Of a stretch of DNA of 64,000 nt, positions 14,516-26,740 are shown in pieces. The notes under the pieces were generated by a model. It was not told the origin of the DNA and made no database searches. It saw only the letters and a program-made list of their open reading frames with translations. The translations under genes were made by a program, and so were the position numbers. This DNA comes from Inonotus obliquus (lineage: Eukaryota; Basidiomycota; Agaricomycetes; Hymenochaetales; Hymenochaetaceae). Location: positions 1,302,001-1,366,000 of the forward strand of contig JAJHTX010000012.1 of the NCBI GenBank assembly GCA_032164295.1. The letters are read 5' to 3'. Every line of letters begins with the position of its first letter. Position 1 is the first letter of the stretch.

Positions 14516-16337
14516 ATGGAGAACGATAGTGATATCGCCCAGCGAGTCCTCTACGAGCTGAAGAGCTACTCTCCCATCATTCTTCCGACGTTGTTGGTTT
14601 ATGCGATCGAAAGTCGTTTTGGTTTGAAGGTACGAGGCGAACACAATCTTCGATCCTTCTGATCTTTAAGCACGGCTATTTCATCATTTCACGCATGCAT
14701 GGTTAGCTTTGGCACACTGTCAGTCAGCTTCCTCTCGTCGGGGAGGAACCTGCAAAGGAGGATGTCGAGAATTATTCGACTGCTCAGATATCCGAGATTT
14801 GTCTGCAACGTAGGACGATCCAGAAGCAAGTCCGGAAATTGTGGATGTCGAAACTCGGCATGGGGTTGATCCTCTTCTCAATTGTCGCATATGATCAGTT
14901 TCTCGTTTTTTATCGACTTGTGAACCCTGCACAGCGTGGCGGGAGAGATGATGGGTGCGTGAGAGTTCTCTATTCACCATCATACTATGCCAGAGATGTG
15001 TTGAACTGGAATATATCAGTTCCCTGCTTAAACAGATCGAATCGGGACAAGCCATGTCGTATTACTTGTTCACAATGCTCTTGCCTGGAACTTGGATGAT
15101 CGCAAGGGTTGGTCGTACTTAACATGTTTGAAAGATGTGCTCTACTAATGTCTTGTTGTTCAGGTCTTGTTCCTGCTTTTCGGGCTTAAAGAACGAGCAG
15201 TCTTCCGGGTTGTTGATAACAGTAAGCAGCTTCCTTTTATGTTCCTTTCTGTGTTTTTATATGACAATCTATCCACAGAACCCTTCGTCACTTTTGTACC
15301 TCCACAAGAGTACACACCGCATCACCATTTGAGGACTGCGGCTATTCTTTCTGCTTCATTTCTCATCGCCATCGGTGCCCTCGTATCTCGAGGCTTCTCC
15401 ATCTACTCAACGATTCTTCTCGTATCTATGATTCACTATTGGATTTCCGACGGCCCTGTTAATGGAACTATCTCAACAAAGATTTTCGTCGTTGGAAGTA
15501 TGCTTTCCGTAAGTTTTCGTTTTCACCCGCCCTAGCCGTGGATATTTACGACTCTTGTGTATCTTTTTTCGTGCGGATCAGGTCGTTATAGTTTTCGTCA
15601 TGGTCCACTGGTGGAACTCGTTCACCTCATTCCCAATCCGCGCTCTTCAGATTCCAACACGCGGGGGAATGAGGAACTGGTCGGAGTTGGTTTGGACTAC
15701 ATTGATGAGTGCAGTATCCTATTCCTACATAGCGTTTGGCTACCGGATGGACTATGCATTCGCCAAGTTGGATGGGAGGCTTATAGCGAAGGCAAAGGAC
15801 GTTAGTGTTCCTGTACGCGTCCGTAACGAGTCTGGAGAAACTGTACACGCGAATTTGATCTGCAAACGCATTTCATGCACCAGCTCATCCCAATCCGATT
15901 CCGCATCTCCTGATTCTGGTCTTTCTCCACGTTCTCGGATCCTCCGTCATCTCCACAATCGCCAGAGGTGGCCCAAACCCTATTTCCACACATCCGTCCT
16001 TTCATTCTTCCTTGTATACATCCTCGTTGCATATTTTAAAGTCAAGGGATACATCGAAACAGACGCAGAACTGGCCGGGATATATGCGCTTTATATCATT
16101 CCGCCTGTTACGTGTTTTACGATCTTATTGCGCGCGGGATTGAAAGGGTGGAGTGAAGTGAAGAGGGTATGGATGTATAAGGAGGATTGGATGAGTGTTA
16201 GGGAAGATGAGGGCCCCAGCTCGAGTGCGGCGGGTGGTAATGATCTTGAAGCGGGAGGAGTTAAAGAAGGCGAGTTGGAAGGAAAGGTTCTGATCTCGGA
16301 AGATAGTGAGGAAGATGAGGTCTCGCTTCTCCCGTGA
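14516..16337 (+). CDS. Multi-pass membrane protein, unknown function
   Basis: No named family recognised. Seen: the start exon MENDSDIAQRVLYELKSYSP continues IILPTLLVYAIESRFGLK to a GTACGA donor. Later exons give STAQISEICLQRRTIQKQVRKLW, then about seven hydrophobic spans, including GLILFSIVAYDQFLVFY, YYLFTMLLPGTWMIARVLF, AAILSASFLIAIGALVSRGF, VVIVFVMVHWWNSFTSFPI, TLMSAVSYSYIAFGY, VLSFFLVYILVAYF and GIYALYIIPPVTCFTILL. A serine-rich loop lies between the last two groups. The acidic cytosolic-type tail ends EDSEEDEVSLLP. The first exon resembles those of the tandem genes at 27,792 and 29,928 (YSPIILP.LLVY..ESR pattern), so the three may be distant paralogues. Confidence 0.75.
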
Positions 16338-16773
16338 ATCTGAAGGTTGCTCACAACTAGCTCAGACACTTTGTTAGCATTCTGTAGGTCAATGGCTGAA
16401 TGTAAAGAATGTGATTTACTACAGATCTGATAACCAGATCACGGTGCATTATAATAGAGCTGTTGAGAAACAACCTGGGATCGATCACATGAAAGAACAC
16501 GAAGCAAAATGATGCATTTCATCACAGAGTGCACAAAGCCTTTTGTCGTTGCTCAACGCAGAATTGCATTCACATTACGGTGTTTCGTATTCAGAACCTG
16601 AGATTTGCGCAACTTATATCAGTCATCAAATGAGATGAACACTATCATATAATCATCCGATCGAAAGCCTTGCAATAGCATGGAGTCGCTAAAGCGAACA
16701 AAAGGTAATACACACATCATACAGCAACGAGAGCAGCCTCATCTTCATGCTTTAATACTCGACACCTCGCCAG

Positions 16774-17100
16774 GTGCAACCCCACTCTTCTCCTACACAA
16801 GCGAGTCTCGAAGAACTGATGGACGGCCTTGTCAGCTGCTATCACGAGTATGAAAAGATGCTTCCGGCAACAAGAAAAGACGTCTTTTGCGCATTTGACG
16901 ATACGGCTATCTGTGTTTTCAATGCCTGCGCCGACATGATGAAGGAGGTTAGGATTTCGTTACAAAGTCTTGGGAAGACAGCACCAAGAAGCATTCTCGC
17001 AGCCTCCCACTACACCCGACCCGTCAGCCCTCATCTCCAACCGAGAGCCTGCTCTTGATCCCACTTCTGCGGAAAAATGGAGGGAGGTGATAGATAATCA
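16774..17100 (+). CDS. Possible small hypothetical gene
   Basis: Not recognised. The frame reads SLEELMDGLVSCYHEYEKML then TRKDVFCAFDDTAICVFNAC, plausible helical protein. After MMKE another frame reads TTPDPSALISNREPALDPTS then AEKWREVIDNH and a stop. Joining them needs a 34-nt intron, too short to trust. It may be a pseudogene. Confidence 0.2.
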
Positions 17101-20020
17101 TTAAATCTGTCATAAGAACTAACTTAACTGATGAAGAAGTTCGAGAACCACGAGGTGGTTACTTCATAATCACTTGCATTCTTGAGGAAATCTACGCGGC
17201 TCGTTTCGACAGCACTCGGGAAGAACTGTTTTGTCCTTGATATCCGATCTTCCTTTTGCTTCGGAGATACCTCGAGACCATCTTCCTCATTGAAGAAAAG
17301 AACATAGTCTGAGATCTACCACAGTGATTCAGCATCATGAATCTCGTTCTGCACAATAGGAACGTGGGACTTTTGACATCTATCAGGATTCTCGTCCAAG
17401 CGAACCTTCTTCACTCGATCCCTAGTTATGAGATTAGAAAATCGTGGTGGCAGAAGTTGGTATCCGTTAATCATCACCTGAATAGCGCAGCAACTCAGAA
17501 AGCAAAGTCTCAACTAACAGATACAAACGTACCGTGAACATTTGATGCGACCCGTCCTTCTTCACCTTTTTGGCATACTCCAGGTCTCATATGTAGGTCT
17601 CATAGGAGACCTCGAGTATGCCAAAGAGGTGACAAAAGACAGGTCGCACAAGATAATCAGTAGACGGTGCCCACTCCAACATAAATAATCAGGAACTACC
17701 AGTTGCACTGTCTCCCATCGTGACAGATAAACGAGGGAGATTACTCGGTGTCCAGATCGGCTAAAAAATTCAATGATATCTCCTATGGTCTTCTGCGTTC
17801 AAGTCAAGCATGGTGGTTGAGGGGATGAGGGGATGGATGTGCACTGTGCAGTGACTGCAGTCACAGTCCGTACGGGTCACGCCAACGAGTCGCTAGGTCA
17901 CATTGACTTTGCTTGCAGTTACGAGGCGCACGCACACGCAAATTCTCTCATATCTCATGGTTCACAACTGGTTCCGCGCGTATCTTTTACTGAGTATCCA
18001 GTATATACTAGACCAAGGCTACTTATATGTGGAGATTAAAAGGTGCCCCAGAACATTCAAAGCACATAACGAAGCGCAGCTAGTGAGCTCGGGATTCTGG
18101 TCTGGTATTCAACATTTCTAGCAGTAAATATAACTGTATGGCTACCATCCTCAAATCGGCGGCGTTTCTCAGCAGTTGGAAGTGGTTAAGCAGACTTAGT
18201 GAAACCTTATGACACACAAACCTATGACACGATGGCTGGTGGGGTCGGATCGACTATGAGCCCTCCACGATCATCACTTCTCTGAGATGATGATTGTGAG
18301 AGCCTCAAGCTACTCCTTAGAAGAGATGAAAGCAGGGCATTGTTGCTCTCGGGAGGATGGCGGCTGAGATAGACAAGCGCGGTGTTATGAAGGGGTGAAA
18401 TAGTAGCGTGGATGAGGGACGTCCTGTATTGACACCCGTGATAGAAGATCCTCGCAGGAGGGCTACTTTGGAATTTGTTAAGTTGCATCAAATGTAAGGT
18501 CAAAAGATACTGACCAGGGCGAAAAGGGCCTGGGAATTGGAAATGTAAGATAGTGGTGTCATTGCCACATAGCTATGGTCTTACAGCCTTTTATTGTCCT
18601 GAATGCGGATTCTATGGATCACCTCGGAACCTTCTATGTCCGTCGTATCGATGAACGGAGAATGCGAGCAGCGTTAGCATCAATTTCCCGCCTCATTTAT
18701 GAACAGATGTTGGATCCAGTACAATAGCAGGATAATACATCGTCGTGGAAGCTGGGGGGAACGAAGCTAGAGGGGAATACTGTCTTGTAAGTAGCGCGAA
18801 AATTCCGACCTCATTAGTGATGCGTGGCTGAATGGAAAATGAACACTGCCGGTGCTGCGGGCGAGGCGATAACGGAGGTTTTTGTTTAGTATGAGCGCGA
18901 GTTCATTATCAAATATGCTGTGTTGTTCGTGCCACCCTTGTGTTACCAGTGAGAATCCACGATAGCCACGCCTACGATGAAGACGAAAAAAACAGCAATA
19001 GAGAAAAAAATTCCGGTTGGCTTGGGGCACCGTAATGTGACGATGGCGTTAGCTCGTATTGATGTCCATTCGATCTTGCAGGAACGGGAAAATTGTCGAG
19101 TATGGAAAATCTGATCCGGCCCGGCCGGCGAGCCGGTTTCCAATCGCACCCCCAATGACCCACTGCTTTACATATATTATCATTTGAGTTGATTCCTTCT
19201 ACATGAAAAAGCGTCAGCTAATCTCGAAGGAATATGACCAGTTGTTTGAAGGGTAATACTGAGCTTCACACGTACAACAGGTCACGCCTTTCATGTCATC
19301 AAAATCGTCTCCGTTGCCTGCCCGGAATGCAATGCAGTTTGCAAAAGTCGGTGGGCCATTACATCTAGATGTGAAATTCACAGCAGTATAGAAGCTAGGC
19401 GGTATTATCATCGCAACTTTGGTGCTGTAGGACGGGAATGATGTATTGCCGAGGCATGTGTGAGACGTGGCCACGGGTGAAGGACGACTGATGGCTCATC
19501 AACGACGGATAGATGACTGCGTACAAAAGAGCACAGAACTGGATTGCGTGTATGCGTTGCTCCGGCTGTGAGCCTTTGCTGTGCTGGTTTATTGAGGCCG
19601 CCGCGCCCAAACGAAGGTTAAGCGCTGAGCTGAGCAGGCTACATAAGCAGATGATTTGATCAGTATTGAGTGATCTTTCAACGGAACTTAAGAGAAGTCA
19701 TATTAATGAAAGGGATTCACCGGTCTTAGCGCTGAGCCGTTGCGGGGCGTCTTGAGTGAGTGAGGCCTGGTGGCCAGTACTTATTGTCCAGCCGAGTGGC
19801 GAGTGTCTAATTTCCTCTCTTTCTCGTCCTCTTCCCCACTATACATTTCGCGCCTAGTCATCCTTACTAGCATATAACTCATCCCAACGTTTTTGTGACT
19901 CGACTCTGCCCGCCCTTCGTCAAACGGCTAACACTCGTTTAACCGCTACGACCACGACCGCGACTCTAACGCTGGCGAAAACCATCCTACTCAGCAAATT
20001 ACGGCGGCGTGCGTTGACAG
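17101..20020. other. Long gene-poor region
   Basis: No gene I can support firmly. On the minus strand at 19474-19214 an 86-codon frame contains six to seven cysteines (HTCLGN, SRCNGPPTFANC, VTCCTCE) and could be the last exon of a small secreted cysteine-rich protein, but no signal-peptide exon was found. Near 19155-18943 a minus frame holds a hydrophobic run IFFSIAVFFVFIVGVAIV without a convincing gene around it. The segment from about 19,760 is probably PLC1 promoter and leader, rich in C and T. Confidence 0.35.
17562..17632. repeat. 27-nt near-perfect inverted repeat (hairpin)
   Basis: Left arm 17562-17588 and right arm 17606-17632 pair over 27 nt with two mismatches, around a 17-nt loop that itself repeats AGGTCTCAT. 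The core of the arm reads TTGGCATACTC. It lies outside any supported gene. Confidence 0.85.
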
Positions 20021-23000
20021 ATGGTGGAAGAGGAGACTAGCGGAGCCAACGCGGTTGCAGCTGCGGGAACCGCAGTGTCGACAGCCACGCCTCCCGCTCC
20101 AAATGCGAGGAACGGAGACGCCGAAGAAGAGCAGCACTATGGACGTGACGCCAAGAAAGTTCTTCCTTACCCACCAAGCCCTTCGAGTCATCAACCAAGC
20201 CAACCGATTGCAATCGCCAATGCAGACAGAAAAGCACGGCGTCCTACCACAGCAAGACAACCTTCCATAGGTCCACCACCGGGATACGCACTCAAACGCG
20301 CAAATAACCTGTTCACCGCGTCCGGTTTGCCATCGTCTCGCGCGTTACAAGAGGCGTTGGATTCTGCGTCCAGTTCTGGCGTGGGACATCGGGTGGCAAG
20401 TCCCGTGAGTATAAGCGGCAATAAGGACATTTCACGGAGCGGTACTGGCCTCAGCGACCAGAGTTTCTCAAACTCTAGTACAAGCTCAACTTCGTCCTTG
20501 GGTATCGGTGCTTCGTTACGGAGGACGCTAACAGAAGTAAAGAAGTCGGGTATTGGCCAAACGCTAAAGAGGAGTCTCTCCGGACGTCGCAACAAAGTTC
20601 CTGCTTTAAACGCTTCGATAAATAACGGGTTAACGAAACACGGTCGAAGTTTTTCAGAAGTTGGCGCAAAGGCATCTGTTTGCACAGAAAGCGAGAAGCG
20701 AGCCCATCGTCGGAGCGCAACGTTCCCGCTATCGTCGGGTATCAGCGAAGGTGCGTGGCACTCACTATATTCACGTATCCATCCACGTTACTTACCCTTT
20801 TACCTTTGCACATTCACATCTCTCTTCGTGCCTACCTCCGTATCTCACCTTTGACAGCATCACCTTTGCCTGTTGATCTCGACGAAAAGAAAGCCACTCA
20901 GACTTCTTCAACACCGAGCTACAACAAGCCAAAGATGGATGCTGAAGGTCGCATTGACGCGGACGTGAAAGTACCGCTACTTCTTCAGGAGGGGGTACCA
21001 TTGACCAAAATCTCTGCAAAGAAGAAAAAGACGGTCATTTTCCGCATCGACGCCGACCAAGGATATGTCTTCTGGGAATCGAAGAAGTCCGGTTTTAGTG
21101 AGCATATGCGCCTTCTTTCGCTTACTTTCCTCGTCATTCTGTTTCAGAGCAACGTTGCTGACCATTATTGGCATGATTTAGTCCCGATAGAGAACATAAA
21201 AGAGATTCGCTCGAGTTCAGAGACGCGGTACTACCGTGAACAATTCCAGATTTCTCAGGAATATGAATCTCGCTGGCTTACAATTGTGTACCTCGTCGAT
21301 GGACGGTACAAAACACTGCATGCAGTCGCATCTACTCCTGACGTCTTCCACCTCTGGGATCGTACACTCCGGGCTTTGCACGCTGTAAGGCAAGAGCTCA
21401 TGTCCGGGCTGGGTCACATCGAAGCTCGTCAATCAGTTTGGGAGAAGCGGTACTGGCGCAGTGCAGACGAGCAGAAGGATGATCGGCTTACTTTTGAGGA
21501 GGTCGAGAAGATGTGTCGACGACTGAATCTGAATCTGTCGAAGGATGAGTTGCTGAGACGGTTTAGGGAAGCTGATACGCGTACGCGAGGGTTCCTAGAT
21601 TTTGATGATTTCCGGAAGTTTGTGCGGATGTTAAAGGAGAGGCCTGAGATGATGAGGGTGTACAAGTCACAAGTTGGGGAGACGGGAGTATTTGATTTTG
21701 TGAAATTTGAAGTTTTTATGAAGGTTTTCCAAAAGGTGAGAATTATCATTCTTTCTGATTCTATACCAGCATTGTATTCATCCCTGCTATATAAAGTCCG
21801 AGGCAAGCAAGGAGGAAATAGAGACAATCTTCAAGAAGTATGCTACCCCGCGGGTAACTGAAAAGAAGCCTTCTGCAGAACTGCCTCCGCCGCCACCTCC
21901 GTCCGATCCCTCTGTAGCATCAGCTATTAACCAGTCCCAGACAGTCCGGCAAGCATGCACAGAATGTGTTTCGCCTCCACCTGCACCAGCGGAAACCGAG
22001 GAGGCACCTTCAACCTCTTCACTTCCTGCCCAATCCGAGTGCGAATCTGCACCATTCCAATTTGAGGCTAAGCACGCGCTGTCCGAACTCAATCTCACAC
22101 TCGAAGGGTTCACAAACTTCTTACTATCTATGGATAACTCGGCGTTTGCAGATCAGAATAAGTCAGTCTGGCAGGATATGACGCGTCCCTTGCCAGAGTA
22201 TTATTGTTCTTCGTCACATAATACGTACCTTGTCGGGCATCAGCTTATCGGTTCTAGTACGATTGAGGGGTACATTAGGGCGCTGTTGCATAGTTGTCGG
22301 AGTGTTGAGAGTACGTTCATCGCATAAACAGCTTTCATATGTTACTAATGTGCTTGTTTTTGCAGTTGACATATATGATGGCGAGACGGAACCCGTGATC
22401 TACCACGGCAAGACTTTCACGTCGAAAGTGCCTTTGCGAGATATTTGCGAGGCAATCGCGAAGTACGCATTTGTCGCATCCCCCTACCCGGTTATCATCT
22501 CCGCCGAAGTCCACTGTTCAATCGCACAACAGGACCTAATCGCGTCGATTATGCGCTCCGTCTTCGGAGACTCTCTCGTTGCCGCGCCTCCCGAAGGACG
22601 TCCACCGATCTCAGTGCTTCCCAGCCCCGATGATTTGAAGGGTAGGATCCTGTTGAAGGCGAAGAATTTGTATGTTACAGAGAGGGAAGGCTTGAAGGAG
22701 AAGAAAATTACGGTCGATACGGAATCCAGTGAGAGTTCGAGTAGTTCAAGTTCGACAGGCAACGCGAGTGATTCGGAGCCTGTTGCGAGTGATGTGAGGA
22801 CTGAGTTGGACAGGCGGTTGAGTAAGGCAAGGAACGTTGATGCCGCCAAAGGTAAGGGACAATTATGTGTCTGTTCGCTGTTTGGTGGACTAATTAATTG
22901 TGCACAGAAATACGGGAGGAATTGCAGAAGCCGATAAAGGGTAAGTATACATCCCAAAATCATCAGATATTCTACCTAACCCAGGGGTCACAGAAATTAA

Positions 23001-24228
23001 GGAAGAACTTAGCAAGGCTCGCAGTCTATATGACAAAGTCCGCCGGCGGAAATCCCCGTCTCCTGCACCAGCATCAACTTCCCTTGGTGCAACAAGTCTC
23101 CAATCTGCAACACTCGGTATCATCGACGGTACGGTCGTCCCGCTCCCTTCTACCACTGAACGCGAACGCAGTAAAGTTAAGATGTCATTCGAGCTCCTCG
23201 CTTTACTCGTTTACACTGTCGGCGTGAAATGTCGTGGTTTCAACAAGAAGGAATCATACGCTCCCGAACATTTGTTTTCTCTGTCGGAACGCACGGCAAA
23301 TAAGGTGATAAAGCGGGAAATGCTCGACTTGATTAAGCATAACAAGACACACCTATCGAGGATTTACCCGAATGGGACGAGGCTGAGTTCGAGTAACTTT
23401 GAGCCGCATAGATTTTGGGCGGCTGGTGCGCAACTTGTGGCTATTAATTGGCAGACGTTTGGTGAGTTCCACATGTATCTTTCGAAGCTGACGCTGATGC
23501 GTGAATAGATCTAGGATACATGATAAATCACTCGATGTTTCAGAGGAATGGGAGGGCCGGATACGTTCTTAAGCCTCCGGCGCTGAGGAATTACAACAAA
23601 GAGCTTCTAGCTAAGCGTACGAGCCATGTCCTAGAGCTAACGGTTCGCATTTCTATCATCGTAACTTCGCACACACATCCGCTGACCTACTTTGCTTTGA
23701 TTTCAGGTTATCTCAGCACAGCAGCTCCCCCGCCGTAAGGACTCAGAAGGCCGAGAGATTATCAACGGCAATATCGTCGACCCGTTCGTCGAAGTATCTA
23801 TCGACGTCCCAGACTGGTCAGGCTCGCCTTCCAGACCCAATAGTCCACCCACGGCAGCCTTCCCATCCGACACATCCATATCATCTACCTCTAGCTCAAC
23901 GATCACCGCACGTACAACCACAGTGCGCACTAACGTCGTCAAAAACAATGGGTTCAACCCCATCTGGCAAGAACCGCTCTCCCTTCCTTTCGATTGCGTT
24001 GGAGACATGTTTGATCTCATCTTCCTCCGCTTTGCCGTGCGTGACGAACGGAGTAGCGCTGGTAGCGCCGTTAGTGTTGGTGGTGGGAGTGATGAACCTC
24101 TCGCTGTTTACTGTGTTTCTCTGGGAAGTTTGAATTTGGGTTATAGGCATTTGCCACTACATGATACCCAACTTTCGCAGTACTTGTTTTCGACGCTTTT
24201 TGTGCATGTTGGGATTAAGAAGCTTTGA
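20021..24228 (+). CDS. PLC1: Phosphoinositide-specific phospholipase C (delta-type)
   Basis: Cleaves PIP2 to IP3 and diacylglycerol at the plasma membrane. Seen in order: a long Ser/Ala-rich N-terminus from [12 protein letters not shown]; a PH-like domain ([19 protein letters not shown] to [16 protein letters not shown]); EF-hand-like segment ([20 protein letters not shown], then [17 protein letters not shown]). The X box starts [15 protein letters not shown] with catalytic His, continues VEIDIYDGE (an intron falls inside it) and [11 protein letters not shown] with the second His. After a serine/acid linker comes the Y box ([17 protein letters not shown] then [20 protein letters not shown] and [19 protein letters not shown]). 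The C2 domain runs from [12 protein letters not shown] to the end at VHVGIKKL. About eight introns. Around 21,095-21,144 the frame is open but looks like a possible intron; see findings. Confidence 0.93.
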
Positions 24229-24606
24229 TTTACTTTCCTTTTCGAATCAATCCCACATTGTATACTAGCCAATCTTGCTCATTTTCTTGCCTTATTTCAT
24301 TCTTCGACATCTCTGCTAATCTTCAAGTTGCCATGTAGATTCTACTCCTTGCCACCATTCCTTACTGCTCATGAAATGTTACTCCAAATCTACTAACTTG
24401 TCTCCTTTTGCTTCATTTTCTTCTCGTCATCATCTCTCATTCCTACGTACTCAACGCACTTACCCTAAAGAAAGTGATTACCTTGTACAACATCCAGCGG
24501 AAGCAAATAAGTAATATAATAATTTAACCTTGTACATCTTGATTCTTTATTCTTATTGTCTTACATCTTCTGCCATTTACTCGACAGGATCCTCTTACAT
24601 GATAGA
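24229..24606. other. Convergent 3' regions of PLC1 and the 24.6 kb gene
   Basis: T- and C-rich sequence between two convergent stop codons. No coding signal is visible; it presumably holds both 3' UTRs and polyadenylation sites. Confidence 0.5.
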
Positions 24607-25212
24607 CTAATGATACGCAGACTCAGGTCCTGCGTGTCCCATCGAATCGGGTTCCAATGTCGGCCCAGAATAATGAGAGAGCGATTTAGGTCGTTCGAAC
24701 GTATCCATATGCTGAGCTCTGTCGTCGGTATTGACAATCTCCGTCTCCATATCGGAACCTGGCAAACCCGCAAACGGGTTTGGAACCACAGGTGCTTGAC
24801 GGGTCCAGTGATTAATCCCCATCGGACCAGAACTAGCCGTCGACGATGAACTCCAAGTCGCGCGTTGTCCTTCATGATCAGGCTGAGGCTGATCGAAATC
24901 GAGATCTGCAAGAAGGTTTTCAAAAAAAGTGAAATCGCTCTCAGATTTCACTTTGGGGCTGAATGAATAACGTGAATCGTCATATGCATCGTTAACTTCG
25001 TCCACATGCACATCTCCATCTCCGTCCACATGCGTACCATGCGCAAAACCAGCTTCAGTGGTTGTGCCTTCAATGGAATCGTCTGGAATTCCCGGAACGT
25101 CGTTGTAGAATTTTATATGGGTTCGAAGGCCGCGCTCAGTCATTTCCTCAATGATACACTTTGCTATGCGGTTAGCAGCGTCGTATTCCCAGCGCGTATT
25201 CACGGGGGACAT
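24607..25212 (-). CDS. Unrecognised serine/acid-rich protein, 201 aa
   Basis: Not recognised. One uninterrupted frame starts MSPVNTRWEYDAANRIAKCI and continues IEEMTERGLRTHIKFYNDVP. This N-terminal third looks folded. The rest is low-complexity and probably disordered: an acidic His-containing stretch (HVDGDGDVHVDEVNDAYDDS), then FFENLLADLDFDQPQPD and a Ser/Pro-rich end. An upstream exon is possible, since SETLSK|DVSK would splice in frame ahead of the Met, but it brings no new start codon. The promoter side contains an old MITE copy (25,466-25,687). Confidence 0.6.
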   Translation of the reverse strand: MSPVNTRWEYDAANRIAKCIIEEMTERGLRTHIKFYNDVPGIPDDSIEGTTTEAGFAHGTHVDGDGDVHVDEVNDAYDDSRYSFSPKVKSESDFTFFENLLADLDFDQPQPDHEGQRATWSSSSTASSGPMGINHWTRQAPVVPNPFAGLPGSDMETEIVNTDDRAQHMDTFERPKSLSHYSGPTLEPDSMGHAGPESAYH

Positions 25213-26027
25213 CTTGGAAACGTCCTGTGTGTGTCCAAGTCCTGTCAGCTCCTATTAGGAGAGTAAAGGGTGGTCAAATACCTTGGAAAGTGTCTCAGAG
25301 AAGTAGAGGAAGAGGGTTCGGTTCAGGTGAGCGTACGAGTGCGAAGTTGAGTTCTCACTTGACACCACTGAGCCAACATTTATAGAGCGCCAGCTCATTC
25401 CCACGCATTGGCAATCACGTTGTGGTGGCTCGTACTCAATGTGGTCTGGGCCAGTGGAGCATCACGTGTCGAAGCGATCACTGCGAGTAGACAACTGTAA
25501 CGTGTAACTTGCGTCACTTCAGAGAAACGTGTCACAGATACGGAGCCGCAGACATAGATAAATCTGTGGCTCGGTAGCCCAAATTGCGGGCCTGTAACGC
25601 GTAATTTCAACCGGGTTGCATCACTTCGAAGCGACGCAAATGTAACGCTTTTCCGAGGTTGCATATTCACAATTCGGTACTTACAATAGGATACGAGGGG
25701 TTGAGGGTGGGTCAATAATAACAGGATAACATGATTTCATTTGGGTAACGGTGTTTCGGTGGTAGGTAAAACAACATAATAAGAAGGAACGGGACGAATC
25801 GAAAAAAGCAAGGGAGGGGGTAGAGGTGGGCAGGTGAATCAATGATACACGGTTAATCCGTCAAGCACTTGAACAGGAAGCTTACATGAAAACGAAAAGG
25901 TAGGCAAAAATAACGAGAAAGGAATTCCAAACCGTGGGACACACAACCTCGTTCAACACGAAATTATTCCATTACATAGACGAAGACCAAAGAAGTGCTC
26001 TAGCGAAGTGATCACATTCGAGAAGGT
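25213..26027. other. Intergenic region with degraded MITE
   Basis: No gene seen. It is upstream of the 24.6 kb gene and downstream of the proline-rich gene. The main content is the MITE relic at about 25,466-25,687, listed separately; the rest is A-rich and plain. Confidence 0.45.
25466..25687. mobile_element. Degraded MITE, same family as the 51.7 kb element
   Basis: Read on the opposite strand, the block with GCGTTACATTTGCGTCGCTT and GTTACAGGCC matches GTGTTACATTCGCGTCGCCT and GTTTCAGGCC in the 51.7 kb element. Its ends also resemble that element's terminal repeats: GCGAGTAGACAAC on the left and GGTTGCATATTCACAATTCG on the right. It is shorter (about 222 bp) and diverged, so old. It sits in the upstream region of the 24.6 kb gene. 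Confidence 0.6.
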
Positions 26028-26740
26028 TTACTTCGGAGGTGGTGTACTCGGACCTAGTAGCAAATCAGAAAAGGTTCGTCCATTAGGAAGCCAAAGGGAG
26101 GAAAGGAAAGGCAACACGCTTACCGAAAAGGCCTTCATCCTTTGGTGCTGGAGCAGGGGCAGGTACAGCTACTCCCGGACGGGGTTGTGGGACTACGTTA
26201 TTATTCGCTGTAAATCAAAATAAAGGGGGCAAGTAGTGATCAGCACCTTGACTTCATAGAATAGTTGTTCAAATAGAGGATAATATAAAAAACATCGTGC
26301 ATTCTCCAGGATGAAAAGGGAAGTAAAACAAGACGAAGATCATCGAAAAGACAGAATCAAAAATCAAAATAAACATAGAATCGACACATACGTTTCCACT
26401 GAGCCCATGAGGGTAGCTGCGGAGAAGGAGCGACCATAGGAGTCGGGGCAGCAGTAATTTGTTGAGGTTGGGGAGATTTGGGATGTTGTTTCTTTTTACG
26501 GGGTTCGTGTCTGACAATTGTACGCCAGGCGGGAGGGGCAGGTTCACGTAGACCGTCTTCGATGGCAGGCGGAGCAGGTGGTTCGGGGAGAGCGGGTGGA
26601 AGTGGTTGCTGTTTATGTGCACGCAAAGGACGAGGAGTTAGCGAGAGGAGGGAGGACAATTAGGAGTGCATAAGGCGCACCTTTGGCATCCAGTCTGGGG
26701 TATATTCCCCTCCTGCGCCGTGCTTTGACTTCACAGCCAT
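26028..26740 (-). CDS. Small proline-rich protein, unknown function
   Basis: Not assigned to a family. Four exons join in frame. MAVKSKHGAGGEYTPDWMPK splices to QPLPPALPEPPAPPAIEDGL and continues to RKKKQHPKSPQPQQ, then LPSWAQWK splices to PNNNVVPQPRPGVAVPAPAP and DEGLFG, ending GPSTPPPK. All donors and acceptors fit (GTGCGC, GTATGT, GTAAGC with AG ends). Length is about 135 aa, nearly a quarter or more proline, with no membrane span or signal peptide. The fixed blocks around GGEYTPDWMPK and LPSWAQWK look constrained, while the proline linkers do not. Probably intracellular and disordered. Confidence 0.65.

Noticed and set aside
17851..17864. GTGACTGCAGTCAC perfect palindrome
   Set aside because: Short, single, and not near any supported gene; can arise by chance.
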